Assembly: GCF_021347895.1 (NCBI RefSeq)
Contig: NC_067119.1
Span: 2,182,534-2,246,533, forward strand
Length of the DNA stretch: 64,000 nt
Origin: Acanthochromis polyacanthus
Taxonomy: Eukaryota > Chordata > Actinopteri > Pomacentridae
Direction: 5' to 3'
Position numbers and translations under genes: made by a program. The notes beneath the pieces are model-generated. The model was not told the DNA's origin. It saw only the letters and a list, made by a program, of their open reading frames with translations, and made no database searches. Of the stretch, positions 34,280 to 45,659 are shown in pieces (position 1 is the stretch's first letter; each line of letters starts with the position of its first letter).

Positions 34280-34820
34280 AGTTGACACTAAACACAGTCC
34301 TAACGGTGTGTTGAGCAAGTTCGTTATCCTGGACAGGTTACAGAATCCAAGAAGTTCACAGTGTGAGCCTAAGAAAAGGAAAAATGTTTTAAATTTGCCC
34401 AGTGATCCCTTCAAAGTGGCTCGTTGTGCAGCTGCTCCCAGTGCTCCTGCAGCATTTGGAACACTCTGAATACATTTTTGCAATCAACAACATAAAGTAG
34501 AGCTAATATGAAACAAAGATGACAAATATATTTTGGGTTGTTTTTAGCCTAAAATTATTCACATTTTGCCAAATTGGTGCATCCATTGTGCAGCGTTTAA
34601 CACTTGTTATCAAAAACATATAAAGTAGGGCTCGTTTGGAAGCAACGCAGCATCAGACATATTCTATGCTGTTTTTAGCCTACGTTTCTTCATATTTTGT
34701 CAAACTGGTGCATCGGTTGTGCAGCGACACTCTGCTCCCAGTGCTCCTGCAGCATCTGGAACACTTCCTGGTTGTATTTTTGTTAACAACATATAAGATC
34801 AAGCAAATCAGCACCAAATA
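34280..34820. repeat. Tandem repeat (GTGCAGCGACACTCTGCTCC family), second block
   Basis: Units at about 34424, 34588 and 34718 match those at 32306/32451. The unit continues across the Tc1 insertion at 34821-36191 into 36194-36240 (GACAAAGATATTTCTGACTG), which restores the internal order of a unit once the element and one TA are removed. Confidence 0.8.
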
Positions 34821-36191
34821 CACTGCACGTCCAAAAAAAGTCACACACTCCAATATTTCATCCGGCCGCCTTTAGCTCTGAGAACAACACTCATTAAATG
34901 TGGCATTGTTTCGGTAATCTTGGGCAACGTCACAGCATTTATTTCTGTCAATAGATGCGATAATCTTCTACCAAGATCTTATATTGAGGATGGGAGAGTC
35001 AGACAAATCCCAACATAACGTTGGTGAACCTGACCAACCCCAGATCATAAGCCTAACCCCCCCCAGCCATGATGAGTTCATCACTTCATCCTCCTCTCTT
35101 CTTACCCTGATGCCCCCATCTGCTGGTTTATCTTTGACTCCTCTGGACACTAAGCCTACTGTCAGGCATGGAGGTGGCAGTATCATTATACTATTAATTT
35201 AACTGACTCAAGTCTGAGACAGAAAGATGACGAGGAAAACTTATCGTCTTTCTGACTTGTTTCTTCAGGTTCTTGATGGGTTTCAGTCAGGACTTTGTGG
35301 AGACCAGTCTAGAACCTTCATTCCATCCTGATGGAACCATTTCTTTACCACGTCTGATGTGTGTTTGGACTCATTGTCTGGTTGAAACATCCAACTTTGT
35401 CCAAGATCAACCTTCTGCTGATGGTTTTAGATTTTCCTGAAGAACATGGAGGTAATTCTCCTTCTTCATTATTCCATTTACTTTGTGTAAAGCTCCAGTT
35501 CCACAGAGCATGATACTGCCACCTCCATGCTTGATGGTAGGTTTGGTGTTCTTGGAGTTAAAGACCTGCCTAAGACAGTCGGAAAGCAGTCCTTAAAAAG
35601 TCAAAAACCAGCACAAAGTTGGGACCAAACCTAATCTTCTGCCCCCATCCCTCTGGAACAGGGTAAATCTGGACTCATCAGACCACATGACCTTCTTCCA
35701 TTGATCCAGAGTCCAATCTTTATGCTCCTCAGCAAACTGATCAGTGGTTTTCTCAGAGCTCCAGCTGTTTAGTCTCAATCCTTTGAGTTTCCTTCATGTG
35801 GAAATGTTCTTCCTTTCACTATTAAACAGCTGTGGGTTCTACTGTTGGTTTCCTACCATCATCTAAGAGTTTGTTCCTGAAGATGAAGGTTCTCCGCTAT
35901 CCTTCAGGTTTTAATGATGCATTAGACGGTTCTTAACCTGATTTTAGTCGTTTCATCTCCTTAGTTATTTTCTGTTTGATGCAGGCCAATAATTTGACCC
36001 TTCTGAGACAGATTAACATCCTTTCCATGACCACAGGAAATGTCTTCCAACATTTAAGAAATGAGAAGCTCCTCACTGGATCAGCTCGGGTTAAAGAAGT
36101 TGTTTCATCACTGCAGTTATTATCCAATGGAAGGATCTGAACTATTTGATTAGCTAAATCCAGGTGGTGCCTTTTTTTTGGACAGGCAGTG
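34821..36191 (-). mobile_element. Tc1/mariner element, degenerate, with TIRs and TA target sites
   Basis: The left end TACACTGCACGTCCAAAAAA and the inverted right end TACACTGCCTGTCCAAAAAA match for most of 20 bases, with TA at both outer ends, as expected of Tc1/mariner. On the minus strand (about 35770-35600) EEHKDWTLDQWKKVMWSDES followed by RFTLFQRDG is the Tc1 transposase region with the SDE catalytic motif. At about 35510-35535 the HGGGSI motif follows on the same strand. Frames are broken. A second HGGGSI-like copy at 35168-35190 lies in the opposite orientation, indicating internal rearrangement or a nested element. Confidence 0.85.
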
Positions 36192-36600
36192 TAGAATGAC
36201 AAAGATATTTCTGACTGTTTATAGCTTATTTTTCAATTGTCTATGTGATGGACGAAAGCCAATTTGGACAAGTATTTGTTCATTTGGACAAATTTGAAGT
36301 CATGTTGGACCAGTTTCACAACTTGTTGGACATATTTGAGTCATTTAGAACCATTTTGGAGAGGGTTTTGTTTTGTAGTTTTGGACAAATTTGAAGTCGT
36401 TTTAGAGCCAGTTTGGATAAGCGTGTTCATGTGGACAAATTTCAAGTTATGTTGGACGGTTTAGAATAATGTTGGACAAATTTGAACCCATTTTCGAGCT
36501 GATTAGGACAGGTTTTTGTCATATTGGACACATTTGAAGTAATTTTTTGTGCTTGCTTCAGCAGATTTTTCCATATCCGTGTTGGAGGTAATCTGAAAGA
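36192..36600. repeat. GGACAAATTTGAAGTCATTT degenerate array, block 1
   Basis: After about 50 bases of the interrupted tandem unit, the words TTTGGACAAATTTGA, AGTCAT and TTTGGAC recur every 20-45 bases to about 36545. It is the same family as in ppic introns 1-3. Confidence 0.7.
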
Positions 36601-36699
36601 TGACCATTGAGAGATTTCTAGATATTTAAAACTTCAGGAACAGCTCTGCTGAAGGTAAACCTGGTCATCCAAGCCAACCCTAGCCCTCTCTGCTGAGTT

Positions 36700-37140
36700 T
36701 CCTCACCTTTAGCAGGTGTCAGCGGTTGAAATAATTTTCTCGCTCTGTTAATTTGTGAAGCTCTGACTTTTCCGAGCGTTGGGCCGTGATGCATTCGGCT
36801 GTTTTCTGTCGGCGCCTCGTCCTCCTCCTGAGGTTTCTGCGGCGCTCTGACCTTTGTGTTGGAGATGTTTTCCTCCCCGGTGCGGTTATCTGCTGCCGTT
36901 GTCGAACAGGGAAAACAAATCACCCGCTGTACTTCTCATTAGCAGCAGTTTTGTGTCAGCGCTGGGAGACGGGCTGTCAGCTCGGCCTTCTTCTGCAGCT
37001 TCACCTTTTACCGGCGATAATTACACCGTTTAACGGCCGCCTCAAATGAGACGCAGAGCCAAGGCGTCGGACCGAGGGCGAATGTAAAGAGAGTGGAGGC
37101 TGTGACTGAGAATACCGCTGTGATGGGGCTCTGTCACCGC
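36700..37140. other. Non-repetitive island between repeat blocks; candidate regulatory element
   Basis: Balanced, CpG-containing, unique sequence bordered on both sides by GGACAAATTT repeats. Frames on both strands (about 90-100 codons) lack splice sites. Sharp-edged unique islands such as this one, 3.3 kb beyond the end of ppic, are candidates for conserved non-coding elements. Confidence 0.25.
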
Positions 37141-37159
37141 TCTGTTACAGGGTTCTGTG

Positions 37160-37800
37160 ACATCAGAAACGTTTCACATCATTTCAGAACCATTTTGAAC
37201 AAATTTGTCATTTTAGAACACTTTAAGGGATTTTGAACAAGCTTTTTTCATTATTAGAGCCAATTTGGACAAGTTTCTGTCATTTTTACAGCAATGTACA
37301 CGTGTCTGTCATTTTGGACATGTTTCAAGTCATTTATAGTCCACTTTCGGTGATTTTGGGCAAGTTTCAGGTCATATTAGACCGTTTTAGAGCCAATTTG
37401 GACAGGTGTTTGTCATGTTATCCTAGTTTGAGTCATTCTGAACAAATTTCCAGTCTTGGGAAGTATTTAACCGTGCATTGTCCATTCTTATTTAATCCAA
37501 AATAACACAGCAAGGTAGCATGTCACATTAGATAGCGTTGAGCCATTTTGTAAACATTTCAAGATAGTATTGAAAACTTTTGAGCCTTTTTGTACTAATT
37601 TTTTTTAATCACACTGGACAAATTTTGAGTCACTTTTGTTGAACCAGTTTGGGCCAATTCTTTTGTTGAGTTAGACAAAGATCAAGACATTTCTGACAAT
37701 TTAATTTCACATTATAGACATTTTATGGGATATTTCTGTTATGGTGGACAAATTCTAAGACATTTTGGACAACAGTTAAGCAGCTGGTGAATTGATGGTC
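37160..37800. repeat. GGACAAATTT degenerate array, block 2
   Basis: TTTGGACA, AAGTCATTT, GAACAAATTT and GAGCCA words recur irregularly. Same family as 36240-36545 and ppic introns 1-3. Confidence 0.7.
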
Positions 37801-39300
37801 TAGAACTTTAATAATGGAGCAGGGAGGAGGTTGGGGTGGATGAAGGGGTCAAAATATTAGACTGTAATGAAGGAAACACATCTTGAAGGTCCTCTAACCT
37901 GATCTAAACACATTTTTAAACCCAAATCAGGATTTTTCTCCAAACAAAACCTGTTTGTTTCTATGACTAAACGTATTTAAACTTTGACTGCAGCATAACT
38001 ACATCAGTAAAGAGTTCTAAACCTCCTACAGAGGTTTTAAATGGTGTCTTTTTGGTATATCTTCTGTCATTGTTACACTCCTAACTTACTTGTATATCCC
38101 ATAGTGTTTTTCTTTCATTTCTCCAGTACAACTGCCTGAACATCTAGTAAATAAAGCTGACACCAGCTGTGGATTAAACAACACAAACGCAGACTCTGAT
38201 AGTTTAGCAACAGCATATTTATTGTAGAAAACACTCCCGTTGGCACTTTCTTCCGCTGCTGCTGAACATAATGAAAAAAGAAAGCCTGATATGTTCATTA
38301 GGAGGTTTTAAATTCTGCATTAACTTCACAGGGACGAGGAAAGTCACAGGTTTCCTACATTATTATGCTACTTTGACACTTTAGGGTTATTGCAAAAACA
38401 TTACAAAGAATGGGTAAAACATTAAAAGTCAGAATGAGATTTAAACATTATTAATACTGATTTCCACACTTTGTCATCCTGTGCAATTTGTGCTGTAGTT
38501 TTTTGCAAACATGGTGCATAACATATGTACAAACTCTTCATTTTCAAGGATGAACAACAATCAACACAAATAACAAAATGCTAACGCGTCATTTGACACT
38601 TGCTACAGTTGTTTTTTTTGCATATTCACGTTAACGCACTTTTAAATTCTGATATTTAGCCATTATGTGCATAAGAAGTGCAAGAAAATTTGGCAATTAA
38701 AGAAGGATTTGGCAATGAGAGCTACACAGTTATTCTGGAAGGGCAAGTTTTCATATCTGTCCACCGAACATGCATGTATGCTAACAGATCTTTAGCATGA
38801 ACCACAGTAAAGCTAGTTAATGCTAAACATACAGATTCAGAAACTTCTAATTCCAGGTTTTGATATGCATCTATGCTTTATTTCTGCTAGATACTGTTTG
38901 TTTTGATGCTACATGTTTTAATGTAATAAAAAGTTATGAAAAACAAACCGTTGCATTTTCATTGTTATTTTTTGCTACAATTCTAAAAAAGTGGCCATTT
39001 TGGAATGCTAAAGTATCAACCATTTCCTGTCAAATCCCATAATAACTCTTGGTTTTCCATTTTGAAACGTGAAAATGGCCCAATTCCTTATTTTTCTTTT
39101 ACTAAAAATTTGGAAATTGGCCTCTTTTTTTTTGGCCATTTTTATTTAATCTGAAATTAAATCAACATTTTTCTCTTTATTTTTTCTTGTTGGAGAAATG
39201 GGTTATACTGCAGTACCCAGAGCACTGAGGAAGAATAACAAAAGAACTGCCTGAGTTTCTTTGTGATCTTCATTTAGCATTGCAGGTCTAACACCGCCAC
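37801..39300. other. Unique AT-rich sequence, no gene called
   Basis: Includes the reverse-complement copy of the 22.2-kb repeat core at about 37822-37842. No exon of snx24, the expected neighbour, was recognised here. Confidence 0.35.
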
Positions 39301-39439
39301 TTTTTTAGATTTACCACAGATTTAACCTGTATTTCCTCGTTAGTTGCTACTATCTGGCTAATGACTTCTAATAAAAACCTCTGTGACTTATATTATCATC
39401 TGAATACAGTAAAAATCCATCAGAAGTCACATTTAGCTT

Positions 39440-40420
39440 TAGCAAGTCAACCCGCTGCTGTGTTAGCATGATAGCATTAGAGAGCCCATAGTTAGCATGT
39501 TAGCATGCGTATTGACAATGTTTTGGGGTTAACATGCTAATTTTTAGGTGATAACATTAGTCTTCGGAGAACGTTAGCATGCCAGTGTTAGCTAGTGAGA
39601 TACCATGGTCACACTCAGCATGTTGTTTACCACTTTACTGAGACACAGTTCTTGTATCATTATGTGCTAAGATCAAATTCAAATCATGACACTGACAACT
39701 TTAATTGGTAAAAAAATACATTTATATTCCTCAAGTTGAGTTTTTAAATGTAATAATTTGGTTTCAGTGCGATACGACTTTTGACTCTAATTTGGATGCT
39801 ACAATTAATTTTAACTATTTGTGTTAACGTGCCAACTCTTAACCCTTAACATCAGCCTTTGAAGCATGCTAACTAGGTCCAAATGTAGCCAGTGTAAGCA
39901 TGTACTAACTAAGATTAGCTACTGAGGGACCATGCTATCAGTTAGTGCATGTTTATCATGCTAGCTTGCCTGTTTACTTTTATTTGTTTGATAAACAACA
40001 ATAAGAGAAATGTGATAATTTAGCATCAGTTTTATATGCTAACATGCTAGCATTAGTATTGTAATGAACTGGAAATGTGAATTTGGCACTCTGCATATGG
40101 GACTTCTGATCATAGTCATAGAGCATGCTAGCACACTCCCAAATTGGCCAATGTTAGCATGCATTCGCTAACATTAGCTATTGAGGCACTGTGCTCCCAG
40201 TTAGCAGATTCATCTTATTAGCTTGCTTGTAAACTTTATTTAAAACAAAAAAAGTACTAATTTGATGTCAGAACTTAATCTAGAGGGAACTACTCAGTCC
40301 TCCATGCTATCATGCTAGCATTGGAGTGTTAACATGCTGAAGTATTGTAAATGTGAGTTTGGCACGCTGCTAGTGTGACTTCTGATGGACCTCCAGTGTA
40401 TGCTAACTACTAGCTAACTG
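39440..40420. repeat. GCTAGC/GCTAACATG word-rich region
   Basis: ATGCTAGC, AACATGCTA and GTTAGCAT recur dozens of times at irregular spacing. It is a degenerate palindrome-rich repeat, immediately downstream of the ppic stop codon, so it may overlap the 3' UTR. Confidence 0.6.
40235..40240 (-). terminator. Candidate ppic polyadenylation signal
   Basis: TTTATT on plus is AATAAA on minus, about 200 nt past the ppic stop. It is the first canonical hexamer noticed downstream. No cleavage-site evidence is available. Confidence 0.3.
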
Positions 40421-40438
40421 CTACTCGTCTTGTATCGT

Positions 40439-40567
40439 CTACCAGCCCTCCACCTCCACCACGAAGGGCTCCTTGACGGGGATCCGGCCGCTGTTGACGA
40501 TCACACACTCGGTGTAGGGAAGGTTCCTGTCGTTGGTGTCCTGGAGCTCGATGGTGTGGACCACCGA
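40439..40567 (-). CDS. ppic: ppic exon 6 (residues 167-208, stop)
   Basis: Acceptor TTTCCTCAG, then 42 codons from SVVHTIELQ to VVEVEGW and TAG. It encodes the last helix and C-terminal strand of the cyclophilin fold. Confidence 0.93.
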   Translation of the reverse strand, partial: SVVHTIELQDTNDRNLPYTECVIVNSGRIPVKEPFVVEVEGW

Positions 40568-43500
40568 CTGAGGAAACAGAAACAGGTCAGTAAACACTCG
40601 ACTGTCCAGTGTGTGTCTATTGGTTGTTGTGCGTCTTCTTGATGTCATTCAGTGTGAGTATTTGGCGTAGAAATGTGTCTGTTATATCATATTGGGTGTC
40701 ACTTTGTGTGTCTTTGTTGTGTTCGTCTGGAGGTGATTTTGGGTCTTTGTGTTCATTTCGTTGGTATCTATGGGATCATTTTGTATCTCTGATGTTGCAT
40801 TGTCTCTCTTTGGTGACATTTTGTGTGTGTTTGTGGTGGTTTTTGTAATTTTTGTTTTGGTTCCGTTTCTCTTTATGGTGTTTTTGTATCTCTTTGGTGT
40901 AAAGTTGTGTGTATTTAGGGTGGTTTTATGTCTTTAAGGTGTCATTGCAGGGGGACACTTTAAAGACATAAAATCTATTACTTTGGAGTCATTTTGTGTG
41001 CAATTTTTGGTGTTATATTAGTCTTCTTGGTGTCATTGTGTGTCTCTTTGGAGTCATTTTGTGTCATTGTGGTCGATTTATATGATATCGGTGTTATTTT
41101 ATGTCTTTTTGATGTTTCATATCTAGTTTGGGAATATTTTTGGTCTCATTTGTCTGTCTTTGGTTTTGTTGTGTCTTTTGTAGTCATTTTCTATTATTTT
41201 TGGCGTCATTTTGTCTGTCTTTGAGGTTGTTTTGCGTCTCTTTCTTGTTGTTTTGTGTCTTCTAACTGAGCTCTGAAACATACATCCTTTCATGGTAACA
41301 ACACATGTTGACCAGAACACGCTTTCTTCAGACAGCTTCATGGAGAACATCTACAGATCCACCCACCATCCCGTCCAGGACTTTTCCAAAAACCACGTGT
41401 TTTCCGTCGAGCCACGGCGCTTTAGCAGCCAGGATGAAGAACTGGGATCCGTTGGTGTCCGGACCGGCGTTGGCCATGCTCACCTGGTGGACAGGAAGTA
41501 GAACAATGCAGGTATTTTTTTATATTTTAGCTCTAAATAATGAACTCAGGCTCATAAGGAACGTCAGAAACAGAAATATAACGGTTAGTGTTCTCACCCA
41601 GCTGGCTCCGAGGTGCTTCAGTCGGAAGTTTTCATCTGCAAAAGTTGTTCCATAGATGCTGTGACCTGCACAGAAAATAACACGTGGTCACTGAAATACT
41701 AAAATATCTATAAACTAGATGTTCCTTTGTGGACGATCAAGAAAACGGTGTGTAGCGGGGGGAGAAGGGGCGCGCTTTATGTCGACTAATTTTAAGCACA
41801 TTTTCATCCATTTGAACTAATTTTGAGGTACTTTGAACAAAGTATTTTCACAAATTTTTAGCCATTTTTGACTAATTCTTCAATCATTTTGAACAAATTT
41901 TGAGTTATTCTGGACATGTCATTGTGATTGCGGACAAGTTTCAAGTCATGCTGGACAAATGCTGAGTCATTTTAGACAAATTTGAGTTAATTTGGACAGA
42001 TTTTGATTGATTCTGTAGACATTATTGTCCCATTGGATAACTTTTAAGACATTTTGGAGAAATTTTGAGTTACTATGGACTTGTATTTGTTATTGTGGAC
42101 AAGTTTTAAGGCATGCTGGACAAATGTTGAGTCACTACGGTCACCTTTTTGTCAATATTGACAAATTTTGAGATATCATGGATGAATTTTTAGCTATTTT
42201 GGAGACATTTTTAGTCATTTTAGACTAATTTTGAGTTATTCCAGACAAATTTTGGCTAATTCTGGAGACGTTATTGTCACACTGGACAAATTTTTGACAA
42301 GTTTGAGTTATTTTGGACGCATTTGTAGTCATTATAGACAAACTTTGAGTTACTGTGGACAGATTTTGGAGATGTTTTTGTCATAGTAAACAAATGTTAA
42401 GACATTTTGGACTAATTTGAGCAATTTTGGAGACCTTTTTAGACTAGTTTTAGACTAATTTTGAGTTATTCTAGACAAATTGTGACTGATTCTGGAGACG
42501 TTATTATCATATTGGAGACATTTTGAGTCACTCTGTGCTCATTTTGAGTCTTTGTCATGTAAAATATTCACTTTTTTGTATAGAATGTCATTTGTGTGTG
42601 TGTGGAGCTAAAAATGAAACCAACAAGGTGCTGCATTGATTTTCATGGAACAAATGGACCCTTCAACATCTGTTAATGAGCTAGATGAACATGATGCTGG
42701 ATTCTGATGAAAACAGGAAGTGTTTGGAGCGTATTGAGGATAAAAACTGGCATGAGACGAGTGGACTCTGCTTTTAAAGCTTCGTTCCCACCTCCGGTTC
42801 CGTCTCCGGCCGTGAAGTCTCCTCCCTGGATCATGAAGTCCTTGATGACTCGGTGGAACTTGGTTCCTTTGTATCCGTAACCTTTCTGTGGAGAAAAACG
42901 TGGAGCTCAGAGTCTTATTTCCCTTTTAACGTGGCTTTTCTGAGTTTAAGTAAAACACTAACTTCACACTCTTGGACTCTTGTAGAGAAAGAAAACAGAC
43001 GGAGTGAATTATGTGAGTAATTTTCAACAAGCTTCTGTCATTTTGGACAAATTTTGACTGATTCTGGAGACATTGTTGTCATAATGGACAATTTTTAAGT
43101 CGTATTGGGCTAATTTTGGTTTATTTTAAATAAGTTATTTTAATTTTTAACAGAGGTATTTTTCACTATAGGCGGGTTTTTGCCATGTTACACTGTTCTA
43201 AATATTTTTTGATCAATTTTGGACAAGTTCTCAGTCATTTTAGTCACGTTTTAATGCTGGAGACATTATTGTCGTATTGGACCAAACAATTTTAATTTGT
43301 TTTGGAATAGTTTTTTAACCAATTTTTTGGCATTTTGGATTAAATTTCAGTCATTTTTGATTTTTTTTTCTCCATTTTGGACATATTTTGACGGATTCTG
43401 GAGATGTTTATGTCACATTGGACAGATTTTAAGTCATTTTTGACATATTTTAGTCATTTTATACTAATTGTCACTGATTGTGGAGTAATTATTATCACAC

Positions 43501-45442
43501 CGGACAAATTTTCAGACATTTTGGATTAAATTTGAGTTACTGTGGACCAGTTTTAGTTCATGCTGGACAACAGCTGAGTCACTAAGGCCAGGCTTTTCCC
43601 ACACTGGACAAATTGAGACATTTTAGACAAATCTTGAATCATTTTAGACAAATTTTAATTCATTTTGGACTAATTTTGAGGTATATTGGACATGTATTTT
43701 TCCGTGTGGACAGGTTCAGTCATTATGTTCAGGTTTTTATGTTAGTTTTGAGTCATTTTTGGACAGATTTTCTCATTGTGGACAACTTTAAAGCCATTTA
43801 TGACAAATATTTAATCATTTTTGGACACATTTTTAGATATTTTGGAAACTTTTTTTTAAACATTTAACATATTTTGAGTCAATACGGACAAGATTTTTTA
43901 TTGTTAGACAAGTTTCAAGTCATGTTAGACAAATTTTTAGTTGTTTAGAGAATTTTTGTAAATATCTACAGGCAACACCTGAGTTACTCGGCTGATTATT
44001 TCTGTTCCGTGTAGTGTGTGTGTGTGTGTGTGTACATCCCACCTCTCCGGTTGCCAGGGCGACGAAGTTATTGACAGTGAGCGGGACGACCTCACCGAAC
44101 AGACCGATGACGATTCGTCCGACCTCATGACCCGCTACTGTGATGTCGAAAAACACCTGGACACAGAGAGAGACGTTAGCAACTGACAGGAAAGTAACTA
44201 AGTACTTTTACTCAAGTACTGCACTTCAGCAGCAGATTCTGAGTAATTCTGGAAAGATTTTAGGTCAATCTGGACAAAACTGGAGTAATTCTGAGCAGAT
44301 TTTAGGTCATTTTAAGCAGATGTCGAGTCATTTTGGATTAATGTTAATTCTGGACAGAGGTGGACAATAGGACATCCCACAATATTAGGGTATAAAGTGA
44401 AGGCAAAAATACAAAATAAAATAAAAATGTAAAATCTGTAGAGTGATGGAATGTGTAAATGACATTAGAAGTTTACAGATATAATACATTACTAAAACTG
44501 TGAGTACTTTGGCCAAGAAAATGCAAAAAATAAAATTAACAATCCATTAAAAAAAATGTAAAAAATTAAATTTGGCAGGAAAGATGGCAAAATACAATAG
44601 AATGTAAAATGCAAAATATATTTTTAACACTGGATTTAAATCAATGGTTTCCTTTTACAATGTGAAATAAAAATAATTTCAAATATCTGTGACTTTATCA
44701 GTTTTTCCTACTTTAAACACAGTAAAAAATATAGGTAAAAGGATTCATTAGCATTTATGATACAGAGTTTTACATTAATGATCTTTGTTTTTAACTTAAT
44801 CTACTTTTTTGTTTGTAATTTTCATGTTTGTAAATGAGAACTGGTTCTTAAACATTTTTTAAGTGGTTAAATAAAGGTCAAATAAAATAAAAAATATATT
44901 TAAAAAATTACTACATAATGTCTGTATTTCAACAAAACTGTGAAAGATGTAAAATAATAGTTTAAAAAATTACTGGCCATTTTTAAAATCTTAATTCATA
45001 TATTTCTTTTAAATAATGTTAAATATCTGCAAAATAACAGTCAAAACAAATCACAGTGAGACCGGTGTGTGTGTGTGTCTGTGTGTCTGTGTGTGTCTGT
45101 GTCCTACTACACGTTAACGCACTGCGCCTTCAGTGTGTGTTCACTGACACGTGTACAGATGTTTGCAGATGTTTTCATCCTCCGGCCTCCCGCTGCTCTC
45201 ACCGGACTCTTACTTTCACTTTCCCCGCCGCTTGCAGCCCCTATCCCGGCTACCGTCCCCGCACTGACCTGCTGCCCTCCGGAGCTCAGTTCCGGTCCGG
45301 ATTAATGCAAATAAATGCGGCAAACGGCTTCACCCACCTTCTCGGTGACTCTCGGTCCCGTCCGTGACGCCGCACCGGACACCGGCTGCAGCGAGGCGGC
45401 GGACAGCAGCAGGGCGGCGGCGAGGATCGACCGGAGCTCCAT
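40439..45442 (-). CDS. ppic: Peptidyl-prolyl cis-trans isomerase C (cyclophilin C), complete, six coding exons
   Basis: Secreted or ER-pathway cyclophilin that catalyses Xaa-Pro cis/trans isomerisation and, in the family, binds cyclosporin A. Six exons with GT-AG junctions join in phase into 208 aa (human PPIC is about 212). Residues 1-23 are a signal peptide with hydrophobic core [13 protein letters not shown]. The cyclophilin domain runs from about residue 36 to the C-terminus. Active-site residues, in CypA order, are all present: R85, F90, M91, Q93, A131, F143, W151, L152 and H156. PPIC is preferred over PPIB because of [13 protein letters not shown], the C-terminus PFVVEVEGW without a basic KAIAKE-like tail, and the divergent prdm6 neighbour. 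The start is the Met opening the signal peptide in exon 1. Repeats fill much of four introns but no exon is disrupted. Confidence 0.95.
40600..41275. repeat. TTTTGTGTCTTT degenerate array in ppic intron 5
   Basis: GTGTCTCTTTGG, TGTCATTTTGTG and GTCTTTGTTG words recur every 20-40 bases. Same word family as 62980-63910 and, inverted, 430-1270. It fills nearly all of the 799-nt intron. Confidence 0.75.
41367..41483 (-). CDS. ppic: ppic exon 5 (residues 128-166)
   Basis: Acceptor GTCCACCAG, 39 codons in phase 0, donor GTGGGT. It encodes [15 protein letters not shown] and [10 protein letters not shown], with five drug/substrate-binding residues (A131, F143, W151, L152, H156). Confidence 0.95.
41598..41665 (-). 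CDS. ppic: ppic exon 4 (residues 105-127)
   Basis: Acceptor TTTCTGTGCAG, 68 nt completing the split Gly codon and encoding [19 protein letters not shown] plus ASW. Donor GTGAGA. A very short intron (114 nt) separates it from exon 5. Confidence 0.93.
41780..42560. repeat. TTTTGGACAAATTTTGAGTC array in ppic intron 3
   Basis: TTTTGGACAAATTTTGAG, GAGTTATT, TGATTCTGGAGAC and GTCATTTTAGACTAATTT recur irregularly with many substitutions. It occupies about 780 nt of the 1126-nt intron. Confidence 0.8.
42792..42885 (-). CDS. ppic: ppic exon 3 (residues 74-104)
   Basis: Acceptor TTCTCCACAG, 94 nt, ending after the first base of a Gly codon, donor GTGGGA. It encodes [20 protein letters not shown], containing catalytic Arg85 and F90, M91 and Q93. 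Confidence 0.95.
43020..43960. repeat. TTTTGGACAAATTTTGAGTC array in ppic intron 2
   Basis: Same word set as the intron 3 array (TTTTGGACA, AATTTTGACTGATTCTGGAG, AGTCATTTT). It fills most of the 1157-nt intron. Confidence 0.8.
44012..44032. repeat. Short (TG)n next to the ppic exon 2 donor
   Basis: About 10 TG units 10 bases beyond the exon 2 donor. On the transcript this is a CA-repeat, a known class of intronic splicing modulator (hnRNP L binding). Functional relevance is inference. Confidence 0.6.
44043..44156 (-). CDS. ppic: ppic exon 2 (residues 36-73)
   Basis: Acceptor CTCTGTGTCCAG, 38 codons in phase 0 from [18 protein letters not shown] to FVALATGE, donor GTGGGA. It encodes the first strands and helix of the cyclophilin barrel. 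Confidence 0.95.
44228..45055. other. ppic intron 1 body: short GGACA-type repeat, then AT-rich DNA
   Basis: 44228-44360 carries a few GGACAAA/GAGTAATTCTG words of the intron 2/3 family. The rest is AT-rich with no further structure. Confidence 0.5.
45065..45102. repeat. Short (TG)n-type microsatellite in ppic intron 1
   Basis: Interrupted TG run (TGTGTGTCTGTG), about 240 bases from exon 1. Confidence 0.7.
45338..45442 (-). CDS. ppic: ppic exon 1 (signal peptide, residues 1-35)
   Basis: ATG at 45440-45442 on minus, then 35 codons, donor GTGGGT after Lys35. [20 protein letters not shown] has a short basic n-region and a hydrophobic core, with a likely cleavage around VSG-AA (residues 23-25). 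CpG-rich context. Confidence 0.93.
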
Positions 45443-45610
45443 GCGTGTCTCCCGGTGACGGCGGCGGCAGGCCCCGGCTGGAGATGACGGAGACGGGGGA
45501 GAGATCACGGAGAGGACCGCAGCTGGCAGCCTGGCCGGGAAACAGCGCTCCTCAGCCGGATACATCATCAGACCACGCCCCCTGGAGGAGGGACCGGACC
45601 GGAGACACGC
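45443..45610 (-). promoter_or_regulatory. CpG-rich ppic 5' UTR and promoter region
   Basis: High GC and frequent CpG directly upstream of the start codon, in an AT-rich neighbourhood, fit a housekeeping-type TATA-less promoter. No precise start site can be inferred. Confidence 0.5.
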
Positions 45611-45659
45611 CCACCAAGGAGAAGAGGAGGAAGAGAGGAGAAAATCCATACAGTTTTAA

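Noticed and set aside
37801..40400. snx24 exons expected from human synteny downstream of ppic
   Set aside because: I looked for PX-domain or C-terminal-like sequence and recognised none; snx24 may be further away or not retained here.
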